From assembly GCA_023953615.1 (NCBI GenBank), contig JAMLJH010000001.1, positions 2,211,360-2,275,359 of the forward strand: a DNA stretch of 64,000 bases, in the 5' to 3' direction. Under the pieces are notes generated by a model. It did not search any database and was not told where the DNA came from. It worked only from the letters and a program-made list of their open reading frames with translations. Positions 46,932 to 54,215 of the stretch are shown here, one piece after another. Both the position numbers and the translations under genes were made by a program. The DNA comes from Verrucomicrobiia bacterium. GTDB taxonomy: Bacteria > Verrucomicrobiota > Verrucomicrobiia > Limisphaerales > JADLHS01. Within the stretch, counting starts at the first letter, position 1. Each line of letters begins with the position of its first letter.

Positions 46932-47086
46932 GGGTGAAATCAGCCCGAAGGAATTCACGCAATTCATCGGCAAGCAAATGCGCTTGAGGTGCTGGCGCAC
47001 GGCCACCATGTGGAATCCGCCCCGCGCGCCGAGTCCGGCTCGATCCTGAGTTTCTACATGGGCAAGAACACACTCGAGCGGAAGAG
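46932..47086 (+). repeat. parE 3'-end copy C (truncated relic)
   Basis: It starts further upstream in parE than the other copies (GGGTGAAATCAGCCCGAAGG), shares the inserted GGTGCTGGCGCACGGCCACC stretch with copy B, and breaks off after GAGCGGAAG, before the last ten codons. It gives no open frame. About 90 bp with no feature follow before vsr. Confidence 0.88.
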
Positions 47087-47179
47087 GATCCGCGCGGTAG
47101 GCAAGGGTTGTCGCGAGAAAACAATTTTACGAGCGGGTCAGGATGAGGTGTTTTGAATCGCGAACTACGCGAAAACAAA

Positions 47180-47710
47180 TCAATGGCTGATTGCCGCAGT
47201 AATGCGTCGCATCAGCCGCGCCTCGTGCCCGGGGTCCCGGGCGGCTCGTTGCAAGTCGTGCTCCCACACGCGCAACACCCGCCAACCCGTCCGCCGCAAC
47301 ACGCGCGTCACCCGCGTGTCCCGGGCCTGATTGCCTTGGATTTTTCTCCGCCACCACGCCGCCCGATTTGTCGGCCAAGTCGCGTGTTTCGGGCAACCGT
47401 GCCAGAAGCAACCATCCACAAAGACGGCCAGTTTGATTTTTGGGAAAACAAAATCCGGTTTCACGCGAAAGATAGGAGCAGTGCGCCGCGCTGCCTCCGA
47501 CGGTAAAATCATCGGAAGCTTGCGTTCGCGATCCGGGCACCGACGCCGTCGGGCGACGTTCCTGCCCCGGATCTCGAATTGTCGCCGCCAGCCGGTGAGG
47601 TGATGTCGCCGGAATAATTTCGCCAGTGCCAGTTCCGTGTTCTTGTTTCCCTGCCCGCGAATCCGTGACATCACTTCCGACCGCTTCGCCTTGGTGAAAA
47701 CGTCAGCCAT
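47180..47710 (-). CDS. vsr: Very short patch repair (Vsr-type) endonuclease, with in-frame insertion
   Basis: A Vsr nuclease nicks beside T:G mismatches made by deamination of 5-methylcytosine, and related nucleases act in restriction systems. The N-terminus MADVFTKAKRSEVMSRIRGQG and the core KPDFVFPKIKLAVFVDGCFW with HGCPKH (active-site Asp, metal-binding Cys/His) are typical. The family runs directly from the arginine-rich strand to PDFVF. Here about 33 extra residues (roughly 46-78) intervene, encoded by palindromic DNA at 47530-47573 and its flank. The protein may still fold. It is the last gene of the minus-strand cluster with a cytosine methyltransferase. Confidence 0.85.
   Translation of the reverse strand: MADVFTKAKRSEVMSRIRGQGNKNTELALAKLFRRHHLTGWRRQFEIRGRNVARRRRCPDRERKLPMILPSEAARRTAPIFRVKPDFVFPKIKLAVFVDGCFWHGCPKHATWPTNRAAWWRRKIQGNQARDTRVTRVLRRTGWRVLRVWEHDLQRAARDPGHEARLMRRITAAISH
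47530..47573. repeat. Palindrome inside vsr
   Basis: Outer arms GATCCGGG-CA (47530-47539) and TGCCCCGGATC (47563-47573) pair with one bulged base; an inner hairpin CCGAC-GCC-GTCGG nests inside. It encodes about residues 46-60 of the extra segment in Vsr. A third palindrome family found in frame in this window. Confidence 0.65.
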
Positions 47711-47716
47711 TGCTTC

Positions 47717-47749
47717 TTAACCACGGATGGACACGGATGGACACGGATT
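47717..47749 (-). repeat. Dispersed repeat (reverse of the ATTCGTGG family)
   Basis: TTAACCACGGATGGACACGG followed by ATGGACACGGATT is the reverse complement, with a few changes, of the units at 18375-18500 and 21083-21113. It lies between vsr and the next gene upstream. Confidence 0.6.
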
Positions 47750-47790
47750 CATTTGCCACAATAGAACACAAGAGAGGCAGAATTGCTTCA

Positions 47791-47830
47791 CCTTCTCCGC
47801 CTCGACCGGCGAGAGAGCCGGGGTGAGGTG
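47791..47830 (+). repeat. REP-like element, decayed copy
   Basis: A degenerate hairpin (CTCG-ACCGG-CGAG core) is followed by the conserved tail CCGGGGTGAGG, as at 18140-18179 and, inverted, at 53707-53750. Stacked 40 bp from another repeat class, it marks this gap as an insertion-prone spot. Confidence 0.55.
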
Positions 47831-47870
47831 TCGAATTCATTTTGTGTTCCGTACGTTTTCTCGTGGCGCT

Positions 47871-48242
47871 TCATTCCGCGAAGCCATCGCCGTGTTCAAA
47901 CGCCAGCGCCAGCCGCCGTTCGATTTCATCGGGTTCGTGCGTGTGCATCCGGTCGTAAAGCCCTGACCACGCTGCGTCGGAGCAATACAATTCCACGTCA
48001 GCCAGCTCGCCCGCATTCGCCCGACGCCATGCTTCGGCGGCAAAGCGTTTCAACACGTGCGGCCAGCCGCTGTCCGTATCCTCGAAGCCATCGGGATGCA
48101 GGCCGGGAAAGAGATACGCAACGGCTGACCACGTACGCACGAATTGTTCATGCGGCAGATTTTCAAGCGGGTGGGCAAGCGAAAGTCGCACTTCGCGCCC
48201 AGCACTTCGCAGAGAATTTGGAACATGGCTGATCGTTTTCAT
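47871..48242 (-). CDS. Hypothetical protein between vsr and the methyltransferase
   Basis: The start is at the ATG at 48242 (123 residues, MKTISHVPNSLRSAG...). Mostly helical, Trp- and acid-rich (FVRTWSAVAYLFPGL, HVLKRFAAEAWRRANAGELAD). No family is recognised. It lies 44 bp after the methyltransferase stop on the same strand and may be co-transcribed; the repeats downstream separate it from vsr. Confidence 0.5.
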   Translation of the reverse strand: MKTISHVPNSLRSAGREVRLSLAHPLENLPHEQFVRTWSAVAYLFPGLHPDGFEDTDSGWPHVLKRFAAEAWRRANAGELADVELYCSDAAWSGLYDRMHTHEPDEIERRLALAFEHGDGFAE

Positions 48243-48286
48243 GGAATCCAAGCTAACCCCAGCAACACAGTTTGCCAGGAAAAATT

Positions 48287-49810
48287 TTAATCAAAAAGTT
48301 TGGCGACAACCTCCGCGATTTGTTTTGCCAGCAATGGCGGCACGGCGTTCCCAACTTGGTGGTATTGTTCCGTGCGCGGGCCTTCAAAAAAATAATTGTC
48401 CGGGAAGGTTTGCAGGCGTGCTGCCTCCCGCACGGTCAAGCTCCGGCACTGTGACGGATCGTAATGAATGTAGTAGTGTCCGTCCTTCGCAATGTGCGAT
48501 ACGACGGTCGTCGAAGGACGCCCGCTCACTTGGACACGGAAGCGGTCGTTGAATTTGTTTTCCTTCAGTGCTTGTCTCACATTTTCATGCTTCGGCAACA
48601 ATGCTTTTGGAAAATCTTCCAGCAGAGGTGATCGCCCGAGTTTGCGGGCAAGGACGGCAGCGAAGAAGTAGCGGTGAAGGTCAGCGCGAATGTGACTGCG
48701 GGTTTCGTGGTTGCAGACGCCTTTGAGCTTTGGGTCAACAAACCAGTCCTTGTGAATCTCCGGCTTCACGCTTTCAGGGAGAAAAAGAGCCCCGCGCGTC
48801 AGTGTTGTGCCGACTCGTTTCGCCGCGCTGGTGAAGGCGGCTCGCAACTCGGCTGCGATTTCGCCGTTTCCAAACCATTTGAACGACAGCAACTCATGCA
48901 CGGCATCGCGCCACGCTTCAGCGGAATCTGGCTCTTTTGACAAGCCGCTCCGCAAGCGCGGAAGATCGCCGACGACCTGTTCAATCGCGACTTGTGCCTT
49001 GCCCGGCTTCAAGAACGAGTCGGGTTTGGTTGGCCAATCCGAACGCACGCCGAGGATAATGATTCGATGTCGGGCTTGTGGAATCTGGAACTCCTCGGAG
49101 CGCAGCACAAAATCCTCTGGCTTGAAATGGCCGAGCAATTCTCCCGCAGTCGCAACAAGCGGGAAGAAATCGTATTTCAAATCTACCTTCCTGCCCGTGC
49201 CGGTGGCAAAAAGCGGATGCTCCAAGTCGGCGCGGATTTGATCGAAGATGTGCTCCTTCTTCATCTTCGCTGAGAGAAGTCCTTTGACGTTCTCCATCAC
49301 AAATACCGGCGGCTTATGCGCGGCGAGAATCCGGAGGTACTCCCGGTAAAGAAAATGTTTTTCGTCGGTGGCAAACTTCGGATCGTTTGCGCGTCGCGAA
49401 CGTCCTACCAGTGAGTAGGCTTGACATGGCGGCCCACCGATCAGGACCCAGTTCTCCATCTTTTTGCCAAGTGCGACTCTAATGCGCTTGTCCACTTCCT
49501 CGTTTGGCGTCTCCCCAAGTTTGGCAAGCCACGCTTCACTGGTTGCCTGCCCTGCTTCAACTGGATGGCACCCGAACAATTTCTCGCGTTTGATTTCGCC
49601 ACGAAGATATTCGTAAAAAGCTTCGGGCGCACTTTCGGGCGAAAACTCGCGGAAGAATGCTCGCAACTCCAGCGTTCGATGCGCGTGCTCGTCTTTCTCA
49701 ATCGAGAGTTTGATTTTGAAAACGCGTTCGCTTGGGTTGGCGAGAAGCGCGGAAAATCCTTCACCTAAACCGCCAGGGCCAGCAAACAAATCGATTACGG
49801 GAATTGGCAT
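48287..49810 (-). CDS. dcm: DNA (cytosine-5) methyltransferase
   Basis: 507 residues with the ordered C5-methylase motifs: I (DLFAGPGGLGEGF), IV with the catalytic Cys129 (GGPPCQAYS), VI (Glu173, ENVKGL), VIII (QARHRIIILG), IX (LTVREAARLQTFPDNY) and X (QVGNAVPPLLA). It methylates cytosine in a specific DNA site; the target-recognition region between VIII and IX (about 270-420) is large. It starts 11 bp after the upstream gene of the GHKL-ATPase operon, so it is probably the protective modification enzyme of that set. A Vsr nuclease nearby fits a 5-methylcytosine system. Confidence 0.93.
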   Translation of the reverse strand: MPIPVIDLFAGPGGLGEGFSALLANPSERVFKIKLSIEKDEHAHRTLELRAFFREFSPESAPEAFYEYLRGEIKREKLFGCHPVEAGQATSEAWLAKLGETPNEEVDKRIRVALGKKMENWVLIGGPPCQAYSLVGRSRRANDPKFATDEKHFLYREYLRILAAHKPPVFVMENVKGLLSAKMKKEHIFDQIRADLEHPLFATGTGRKVDLKYDFFPLVATAGELLGHFKPEDFVLRSEEFQIPQARHRIIILGVRSDWPTKPDSFLKPGKAQVAIEQVVGDLPRLRSGLSKEPDSAEAWRDAVHELLSFKWFGNGEIAAELRAAFTSAAKRVGTTLTRGALFLPESVKPEIHKDWFVDPKLKGVCNHETRSHIRADLHRYFFAAVLARKLGRSPLLEDFPKALLPKHENVRQALKENKFNDRFRVQVSGRPSTTVVSHIAKDGHYYIHYDPSQCRSLTVREAARLQTFPDNYFFEGPRTEQYHQVGNAVPPLLAKQIAEVVAKLFD

Positions 49811-49821
49811 CGCGAAGACGG

Positions 49822-50547
49822 CTACACCGTTGTCGAACGAAAACGGTCAAATTCTTTCGGGAGCAAGGCAAGCAATTCATCCGCGCTCATGCCATAGAGG
49901 TAAAAGGTCAGGTCAAGTTGGTTGAGCAATGCCGCCAAGCGACGGGCCGCACCTTTCACACTCGAACCAGCCCCTCGCTTAAATGATTTTTTCCCCGCGT
50001 CGTAGTAAAGCCGCGTCGCGAGTTCAACGATGCCACGATTGGTGACGAGTTCCTTGCGCGAAGCAAGTTGCTCCACAATTTCGCCAGGCTTCCAAAGCGG
50101 ATTGCACAGCATTGCAATGGCACGCTCCGGTTGGTCATGATGCGCCCGCACGATCAGGAAAGGCCCTAACAGCAAGTGCCGATAAAATCGTTGGTGGTTA
50201 TCGAGTAGCGGCATCAAGCGCGCCTCATTCTGAGCATCGCGGTTGCCATTTCCATCCGCCGGACACACCTCGTCGAAATAAAACAAAGTGAGCCATGTCC
50301 ACAACCCGCGGTCTCGCTCGGGCAATGCGATGCCGGAATGTTCCAGCAATTCATTCAGAAAGCACCCGGCATCCAGTCGCGTCTCGAAAGTGCGCTTGGG
50401 AACTTTGATCTCACCCGCGATTTCTTCTGTCAACGCAGGGTCTTCGAGTATTTGAACGGGCGGTGGTAAGTTGGGTTCGAGTGTTAGGCGCGCACGATAT
50501 ATTGCGAACTCGGTAATGCCATCACCGTTGAAGCGGCGCAGTTTCAT
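49822..50547 (-). CDS. Unknown protein of the GHKL-ATPase/methyltransferase operon
   Basis: 241 residues, no membrane segment. It starts MKLRRFNGDGITEF and contains LWTWLTLFYFDEVCPADGNG and the C-terminal LNQLDLTFYLYGMSADELLALLPKEF. No nuclease or nucleotide-binding motif is obvious to me, and I do not name a family with certainty. Its ATG overlaps the upstream stop by four bases, and the methyltransferase gene follows 11 bp later, so it belongs to the operon. It may be a structural, effector or target-recognition part of a defence system; this is inference. Confidence 0.75.
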   Translation of the reverse strand: MKLRRFNGDGITEFAIYRARLTLEPNLPPPVQILEDPALTEEIAGEIKVPKRTFETRLDAGCFLNELLEHSGIALPERDRGLWTWLTLFYFDEVCPADGNGNRDAQNEARLMPLLDNHQRFYRHLLLGPFLIVRAHHDQPERAIAMLCNPLWKPGEIVEQLASRKELVTNRGIVELATRLYYDAGKKSFKRGAGSSVKGAARRLAALLNQLDLTFYLYGMSADELLALLPKEFDRFRSTTV

Positions 50548-51308
50548 CGCTTGCCCTCCTGTTCTCTATCCCAAATTGTCCGTAGTTGCATCCGCCGTGC
50601 GAACGCTGTGACTGCCTCCTCAATCCAAGTGTCACGTTCCTGTTTCTGTCCCGCCGACGGAACGGGCGGAAGTCCGCCAAGATTTCGTGCAAAACGAATC
50701 CAGTCCGATTGCCAATCAGCATCCTCTTCGTCCTCCGTCCAATTATCTTCGATAAGAACCTTCGCCAAAATGCGACGCAACACTTCGGGATAAACAAGCG
50801 CGATGAAATACGGCGAGCGCGCCAGTTCCTTCCAACTTGGCATGGCATCGCGGTTCACCAACAGCTGCGGCGGCTCGTGTTCCAAGTCGAGTTTCCACAA
50901 CTCCTGATCCAGAGCGTCAGGCACGGGCACGAGCAAATGACGTCGTCTGTCATCGGCTTCGCCCGCTTTCACTGGCTGGATGCCGTCCACTTCGCCGACG
51001 AGCTTGCGGCTTTCTTGACCGGGCGGCTGAACAACCCGCACGCGAAACAACACACCGTCGGGCACATCGAACTCGGTAAGAAGCCGGTTGGTTGGCACGC
51101 GCACGGCGGAAATCGTTCCCCATGACCACTGCATCCAGAGGTTTTGCCGGTGAGCTTCAACCCATATCTCAGCGTTGTGTGGAAACTTGTAGTGCGCCAG
51201 TTTCAAATCTGCATCGAACGCCCACACCTTGCCATCCGCGCGCACGGTGACAGACACATCCTTGCGCACGATGCTACGTCGCCCCGTGTAGTTAAACGTC
51301 CGCTTCAT
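50544..51308 (-). CDS. Unknown protein of the GHKL-ATPase/methyltransferase operon
   Basis: 254 residues. The first ~115 look beta-rich (NYTGRRSIVRKDVSVTVRAD, LMTEF-type strands), possibly an immunoglobulin-like or small barrel domain. The rest is helical with conserved-looking Trp residues (SWKELARSPYFIALVYPEVLRR, WTEDEEDADWQSDWIRFA). No catalytic signature was seen. It overlaps the GHKL ATPase gene by 17 bp and the next gene by 4 bp, so coupled translation is very likely. The function is not known; a partner of the ATPase is the simplest reading. Confidence 0.75.
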   Translation of the reverse strand: MKRTFNYTGRRSIVRKDVSVTVRADGKVWAFDADLKLAHYKFPHNAEIWVEAHRQNLWMQWSWGTISAVRVPTNRLLTEFDVPDGVLFRVRVVQPPGQESRKLVGEVDGIQPVKAGEADDRRRHLLVPVPDALDQELWKLDLEHEPPQLLVNRDAMPSWKELARSPYFIALVYPEVLRRILAKVLIEDNWTEDEEDADWQSDWIRFARNLGGLPPVPSAGQKQERDTWIEEAVTAFARRMQLRTIWDREQEGKR

Positions 51309-53214
51309 GGTCTCCTTTCAACTCGATGGCGCGCACGACCAAATCGCGCTTGGTGTCAAAGCCCGAGACCCCGAACAAGAAATCAGGTTTTCGGATTTCC
51401 AATTCAATACAGTTGCCATTCTCGCGCGTGACCATAACGCCATTTGGTTTCGGGTCATGACGCAACGGTTGCCGCATGAAGGCAAAATCATCTGACGCCC
51501 AGCGCTTGATTGCATTGCCACGACGGACGGCATAGCCCGCTTCGATTTGCAACTTGGCAGGCAGGGATTCAAACGACGTGCTACCTGGCTTGAGCAGAAA
51601 ACCGCCTTTAATTGACTCCAAAACAAATCGCTTTGGTTTTGGTGGCGGAGGTGGAGATGGAGGCTCGGGGGGGACATCCGGCTTGCCCGGTTCGGGCTTC
51701 TTCTTTCGCTCGACCGCACCTTCATCCGTTGGCAGATAGAAAATGTGGAGTAGAAGGTTTGGGTCGCCTTTTGTCTCAGCGGCGTGCAAACGCTGTATGA
51801 TTTCAAAAACACTCCGGCTGACAAACTTGATTGTGTCCGGACCGTGGACGTAGCGACCGTGAAATTTTGGCGAATCTTTTTGCCACTGCGTGTGATTGAC
51901 TCCTTCTGCATCGCCAAGCAATCCGGCCAGCGGCGGGTCATCCGCGACCACAAGTGAACGCGTTCCGGACATTAGCGGCGACCTGACATCGGTGATGACG
52001 ATCCCATCGCGGAGAAAAATTGGTCGATGCCCTGAGTCGCGACACGTTGTCAGATAAACCGTGAAGAATGACATTTTCTCCAGACCAACATTGAATTTCG
52101 GACGTACTCGAACCGGTATCTTGATTGCGACACGCTGCTCTTTCTCCAAGCGGGTGCGGATTTCATCCAGTTTGGCCTCTGGCAAAAGTTGCTCGCTAAT
52201 TTGCGCCCACTGTGGCTTGACTGCAGCCTGTTCTGAGAGGCTCACTATTTCCGCAGGTTTTGCAATCGAAGCCCAGCTTGCAAACTCAATCACGGCAGCT
52301 TCAGTAGCGAACAGAAGCTCGCGGTGAGTGGCCAGCGTCTCGGCGTTGATCGACCAGGATTTTTCCGGGGATTCTAATTCCACCTCCAGCTCACCCAACA
52401 GGATTGGCCAGAAGAAACTCCGCACAATTCCACGGCGCAGGTCATCGGTATTCACCCGTTCATCAACCGAGGGAACAACGATTGACAGGCCGGTTTCATT
52501 CTTGCGCTCCAAGCCAAACACACTTGAAAATGAGTCAGTGAATTCTCCAGATGTCACGGGCAGAACGGGGTTGTCGTCGTTTTCTCGACATCCGAACCAT
52601 GCATCGGGCTGAAAGTCTTTGCCACCGACGGAGTGGTTGCGGACAATTGCTGTTCCCATGAGCGCGCGGTTCGGTGAATCCGCCCGCACCGTAAGCCCGA
52701 ATATTGCGTGCAGCCGGCTGGCAGTCGGAAACACTTGTTTGCCAATTCCCCAACGGCCAAGATTCTCGCCCGTCTTTGCCGAGCGGCCTTCGGCCCGGAA
52801 GAAGCTGAAGAACGCATTCTTCTCCGCGTATTCGAGCCGATACTCGTTTACGTCGCCGGTGAGTCCGCGCGTGCCAAAATCTTCAAAAACAAGATAACCA
52901 AGGTCGGCAGCCAAAAGCGGATCAATACTTGCAATGCCAATTCCGCGGGAAAAGTTTTCGCGAGCAGACGCGAACTGCTCGATCAAAAAATTCCGTGCCG
53001 CTGTAGAGGCTTTGGGTTGGAAGGCAATCCGTACCCGCACTTGGCGCACGCCGCCTTGATTGCGCTGGGCAGCATCAAGTGAGTTTTGAATTCCCTCACG
53101 AACCAACGCCTCACTGAAATTCTCCAGACTTTCAGCGGTGAAGAACGCATCGTTTGCCGAGTCGCGCATTCGGTCGCACGCGCGGCGCGTGTTGAAATGC
53201 CATTGTGGTTTCAT
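51292..53214 (-). CDS. GHKL-family ATPase (MutL/MORC/Hsp90-like), defence-associated
   Basis: The start is placed at the ATG at 53214 (640 residues), just after a PIN-domain gene. Bergerat ATP-binding motifs are clear: the N box EALVREGIQNSLDAA (Glu40, Asn44), the G1 box FEDFGTRGL (Asp112) and the G2 box GRWGIGKQ (residues 153-160). A Pro-rich linker lies near residues 530-550 (PPEPPSPPPPP) before a C-terminal beta-rich domain. MutL/MORC-like ATPases of this sort occur in restriction-modification neighbourhoods, where ATP-driven clamp closure may control a nuclease. Here it heads an operon with two unknowns and a C5-methyltransferase. No nuclease domain is visible in it. Confidence 0.8.
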   Translation of the reverse strand: MKPQWHFNTRRACDRMRDSANDAFFTAESLENFSEALVREGIQNSLDAAQRNQGGVRQVRVRIAFQPKASTAARNFLIEQFASARENFSRGIGIASIDPLLAADLGYLVFEDFGTRGLTGDVNEYRLEYAEKNAFFSFFRAEGRSAKTGENLGRWGIGKQVFPTASRLHAIFGLTVRADSPNRALMGTAIVRNHSVGGKDFQPDAWFGCRENDDNPVLPVTSGEFTDSFSSVFGLERKNETGLSIVVPSVDERVNTDDLRRGIVRSFFWPILLGELEVELESPEKSWSINAETLATHRELLFATEAAVIEFASWASIAKPAEIVSLSEQAAVKPQWAQISEQLLPEAKLDEIRTRLEKEQRVAIKIPVRVRPKFNVGLEKMSFFTVYLTTCRDSGHRPIFLRDGIVITDVRSPLMSGTRSLVVADDPPLAGLLGDAEGVNHTQWQKDSPKFHGRYVHGPDTIKFVSRSVFEIIQRLHAAETKGDPNLLLHIFYLPTDEGAVERKKKPEPGKPDVPPEPPSPPPPPKPKRFVLESIKGGFLLKPGSTSFESLPAKLQIEAGYAVRRGNAIKRWASDDFAFMRQPLRHDPKPNGVMVTRENGNCIELEIRKPDFLFGVSGFDTKRDLVVRAIELKGDHEADV

Positions 53215-53216
53215 CT

Positions 53217-53624
53217 CTATTTGAGCCAGTTGATTTTGATTTCCTTTTCCACTTCCTTGAATTCCGGGTCGCCGGTGAGGAGTTCGCAATTTCTGATCTT
53301 TGCCAACGCAGCGGCGAAACAGTCGGCGTAGGACATTTTGTGCGTGGCCTTGTAGATGGCGGCTTGCTTTGCTAGCTGGAGATCGTCGCCCACGCCCACG
53401 ATGTCAATGGGTAGCGCGGCTATCTCGCGGGCGGTTTGCTCGGCGGCTTCCTGCGAAACTTCGCGCATGGTGTTGTAGTAAATCTCGCCCCAGTTTACGA
53501 CGCTCAACAAGAGCTTGTGCTTGTCCGCCGCCGCCTGCCCCAGCAGTTTTTCCACGGCTTCTGCCGCCGGTTCGTCCTCCAGGAACGCGATGAGCGCCCA
53601 GCTATCCAAGACTTTGGTGGCCAT
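53217..53624 (-). CDS. VapC-like PIN-domain toxin
   Basis: 135 residues with the PIN acidic residues Asp7 (VLDSWALIAF), Glu47 (NWGEIYY), Asp101 (SYADCFAAA) and Asp119 (LTGDPEF). Expected to be an RNase held inactive by the AbrB-type protein encoded upstream. It stops 2 bp before the start of the GHKL ATPase gene, so the toxin-antitoxin and defence genes may be co-transcribed. Unusually, 196 bp containing a repeat separate it from its antitoxin gene. Confidence 0.85.
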   Translation of the reverse strand: MATKVLDSWALIAFLEDEPAAEAVEKLLGQAAADKHKLLLSVVNWGEIYYNTMREVSQEAAEQTAREIAALPIDIVGVGDDLQLAKQAAIYKATHKMSYADCFAAALAKIRNCELLTGDPEFKEVEKEIKINWLK

Positions 53625-53706
53625 AGGTCAGTTCAATTCTGAGTCCGGCACGTCACTCCGGGCAAATCAAGGTTGAAGGGTGAATGAAGAAGGTCAAATT
53701 GCCACA

Positions 53707-53750
53707 CCTCACCCTGACCCTCTCCCCTCCATCCGATGGAGTCGAGAGGG
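53707..53750 (-). repeat. REP-like element between antitoxin and toxin genes
   Basis: A 33-nt palindrome (53718-53750, 16-base arms with two mismatches) plus the tail CCTCACCCTGA (53707-53717), the inverse of the GGGTGAGG tail at 18140 and 47791. It lies inside the 196-bp gap of the VapBC-type pair. A small open frame across it (53633-53824) is not credible. Confidence 0.75.
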
Positions 53751-53820
53751 AATAGCGTTCGCATGATTGGTGTAGTTCGCGGTTTCATTTGCGAGTGTTG
53801 TGTTCTTTTGCGGCCATGAA

Positions 53821-54060
53821 TCAAAGCTCCCGTTCCGCCTTACGGTCTTCCATCATCGCCTTCAACACGCCCTTGCCCTTGAGCGAACCGCGCAACCCAC
53901 GAATGAATTTGGTGGTGACGGGTTTAAGGAGGATGCCTTCCGGCGTGGCTTCCACGTAGGCGCGCGTGCCCTCCTCAATCTCAAATTCCTTGCGCAATCG
54001 TCGGGGAATGACGACCTGGCCTTTGATCGAGAAGTAAACCGATTCCGCTTTTGTTATCAT
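53821..54060 (-). CDS. AbrB/SpoVT-type antitoxin
   Basis: 79 residues with a swapped-hairpin AbrB DNA-binding domain: VYFSIKGQVVIPRRLRKEFE then IEEGTRAYVEATPEGILLKPV. The tail (LRGSLKGKGVLKAMMEDRKAERE) would bind and block the PIN toxin. It should repress its own promoter; a palindrome lies between the -35 and -10 boxes upstream. Confidence 0.87.
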   Translation of the reverse strand: MITKAESVYFSIKGQVVIPRRLRKEFEIEEGTRAYVEATPEGILLKPVTTKFIRGLRGSLKGKGVLKAMMEDRKAEREL

Positions 54061-54070
54061 ATTCGCAAAG

Positions 54071-54098
54071 ATCCTACTTACATATCAAAGTAAGTCAA
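54071..54098 (-). promoter_or_regulatory. Antitoxin promoter with operator-like palindrome
   Basis: On the minus strand, TTGACT (54098-54093) and TAGGAT (54076-54071) are 16 bases apart, resembling sigma-70 -35 and -10 boxes. The inverted repeat ACTTAC-N8-GTAAGT (54076-54095) fills the spacer. This is the place where an autoregulating AbrB antitoxin would bind. Confidence 0.5.
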
Positions 54099-54215
54099 TA
54101 GTTAGTCTGTTAGAAATTACTTACTGGACTTCGATTGCTCCCCTGGAGCGGTGGGTCGTGCGGAGGGGAATGGTCCAGACTGGCGTGAGTTTTGCCCTTC
54201 GGCTAGGGTGCGCGC

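Noticed and set aside
42757..47180. Integrase, transposase or IS element to explain the parE copies
   Set aside because: None of the open frames in this part has a tyrosine/serine recombinase or DDE motif, and no terminal inverted repeats were seen at the copy edges.
47727..47966. 79-codon frame between vsr and the next gene
   Set aside because: Most of it is translation of two dispersed repeats.
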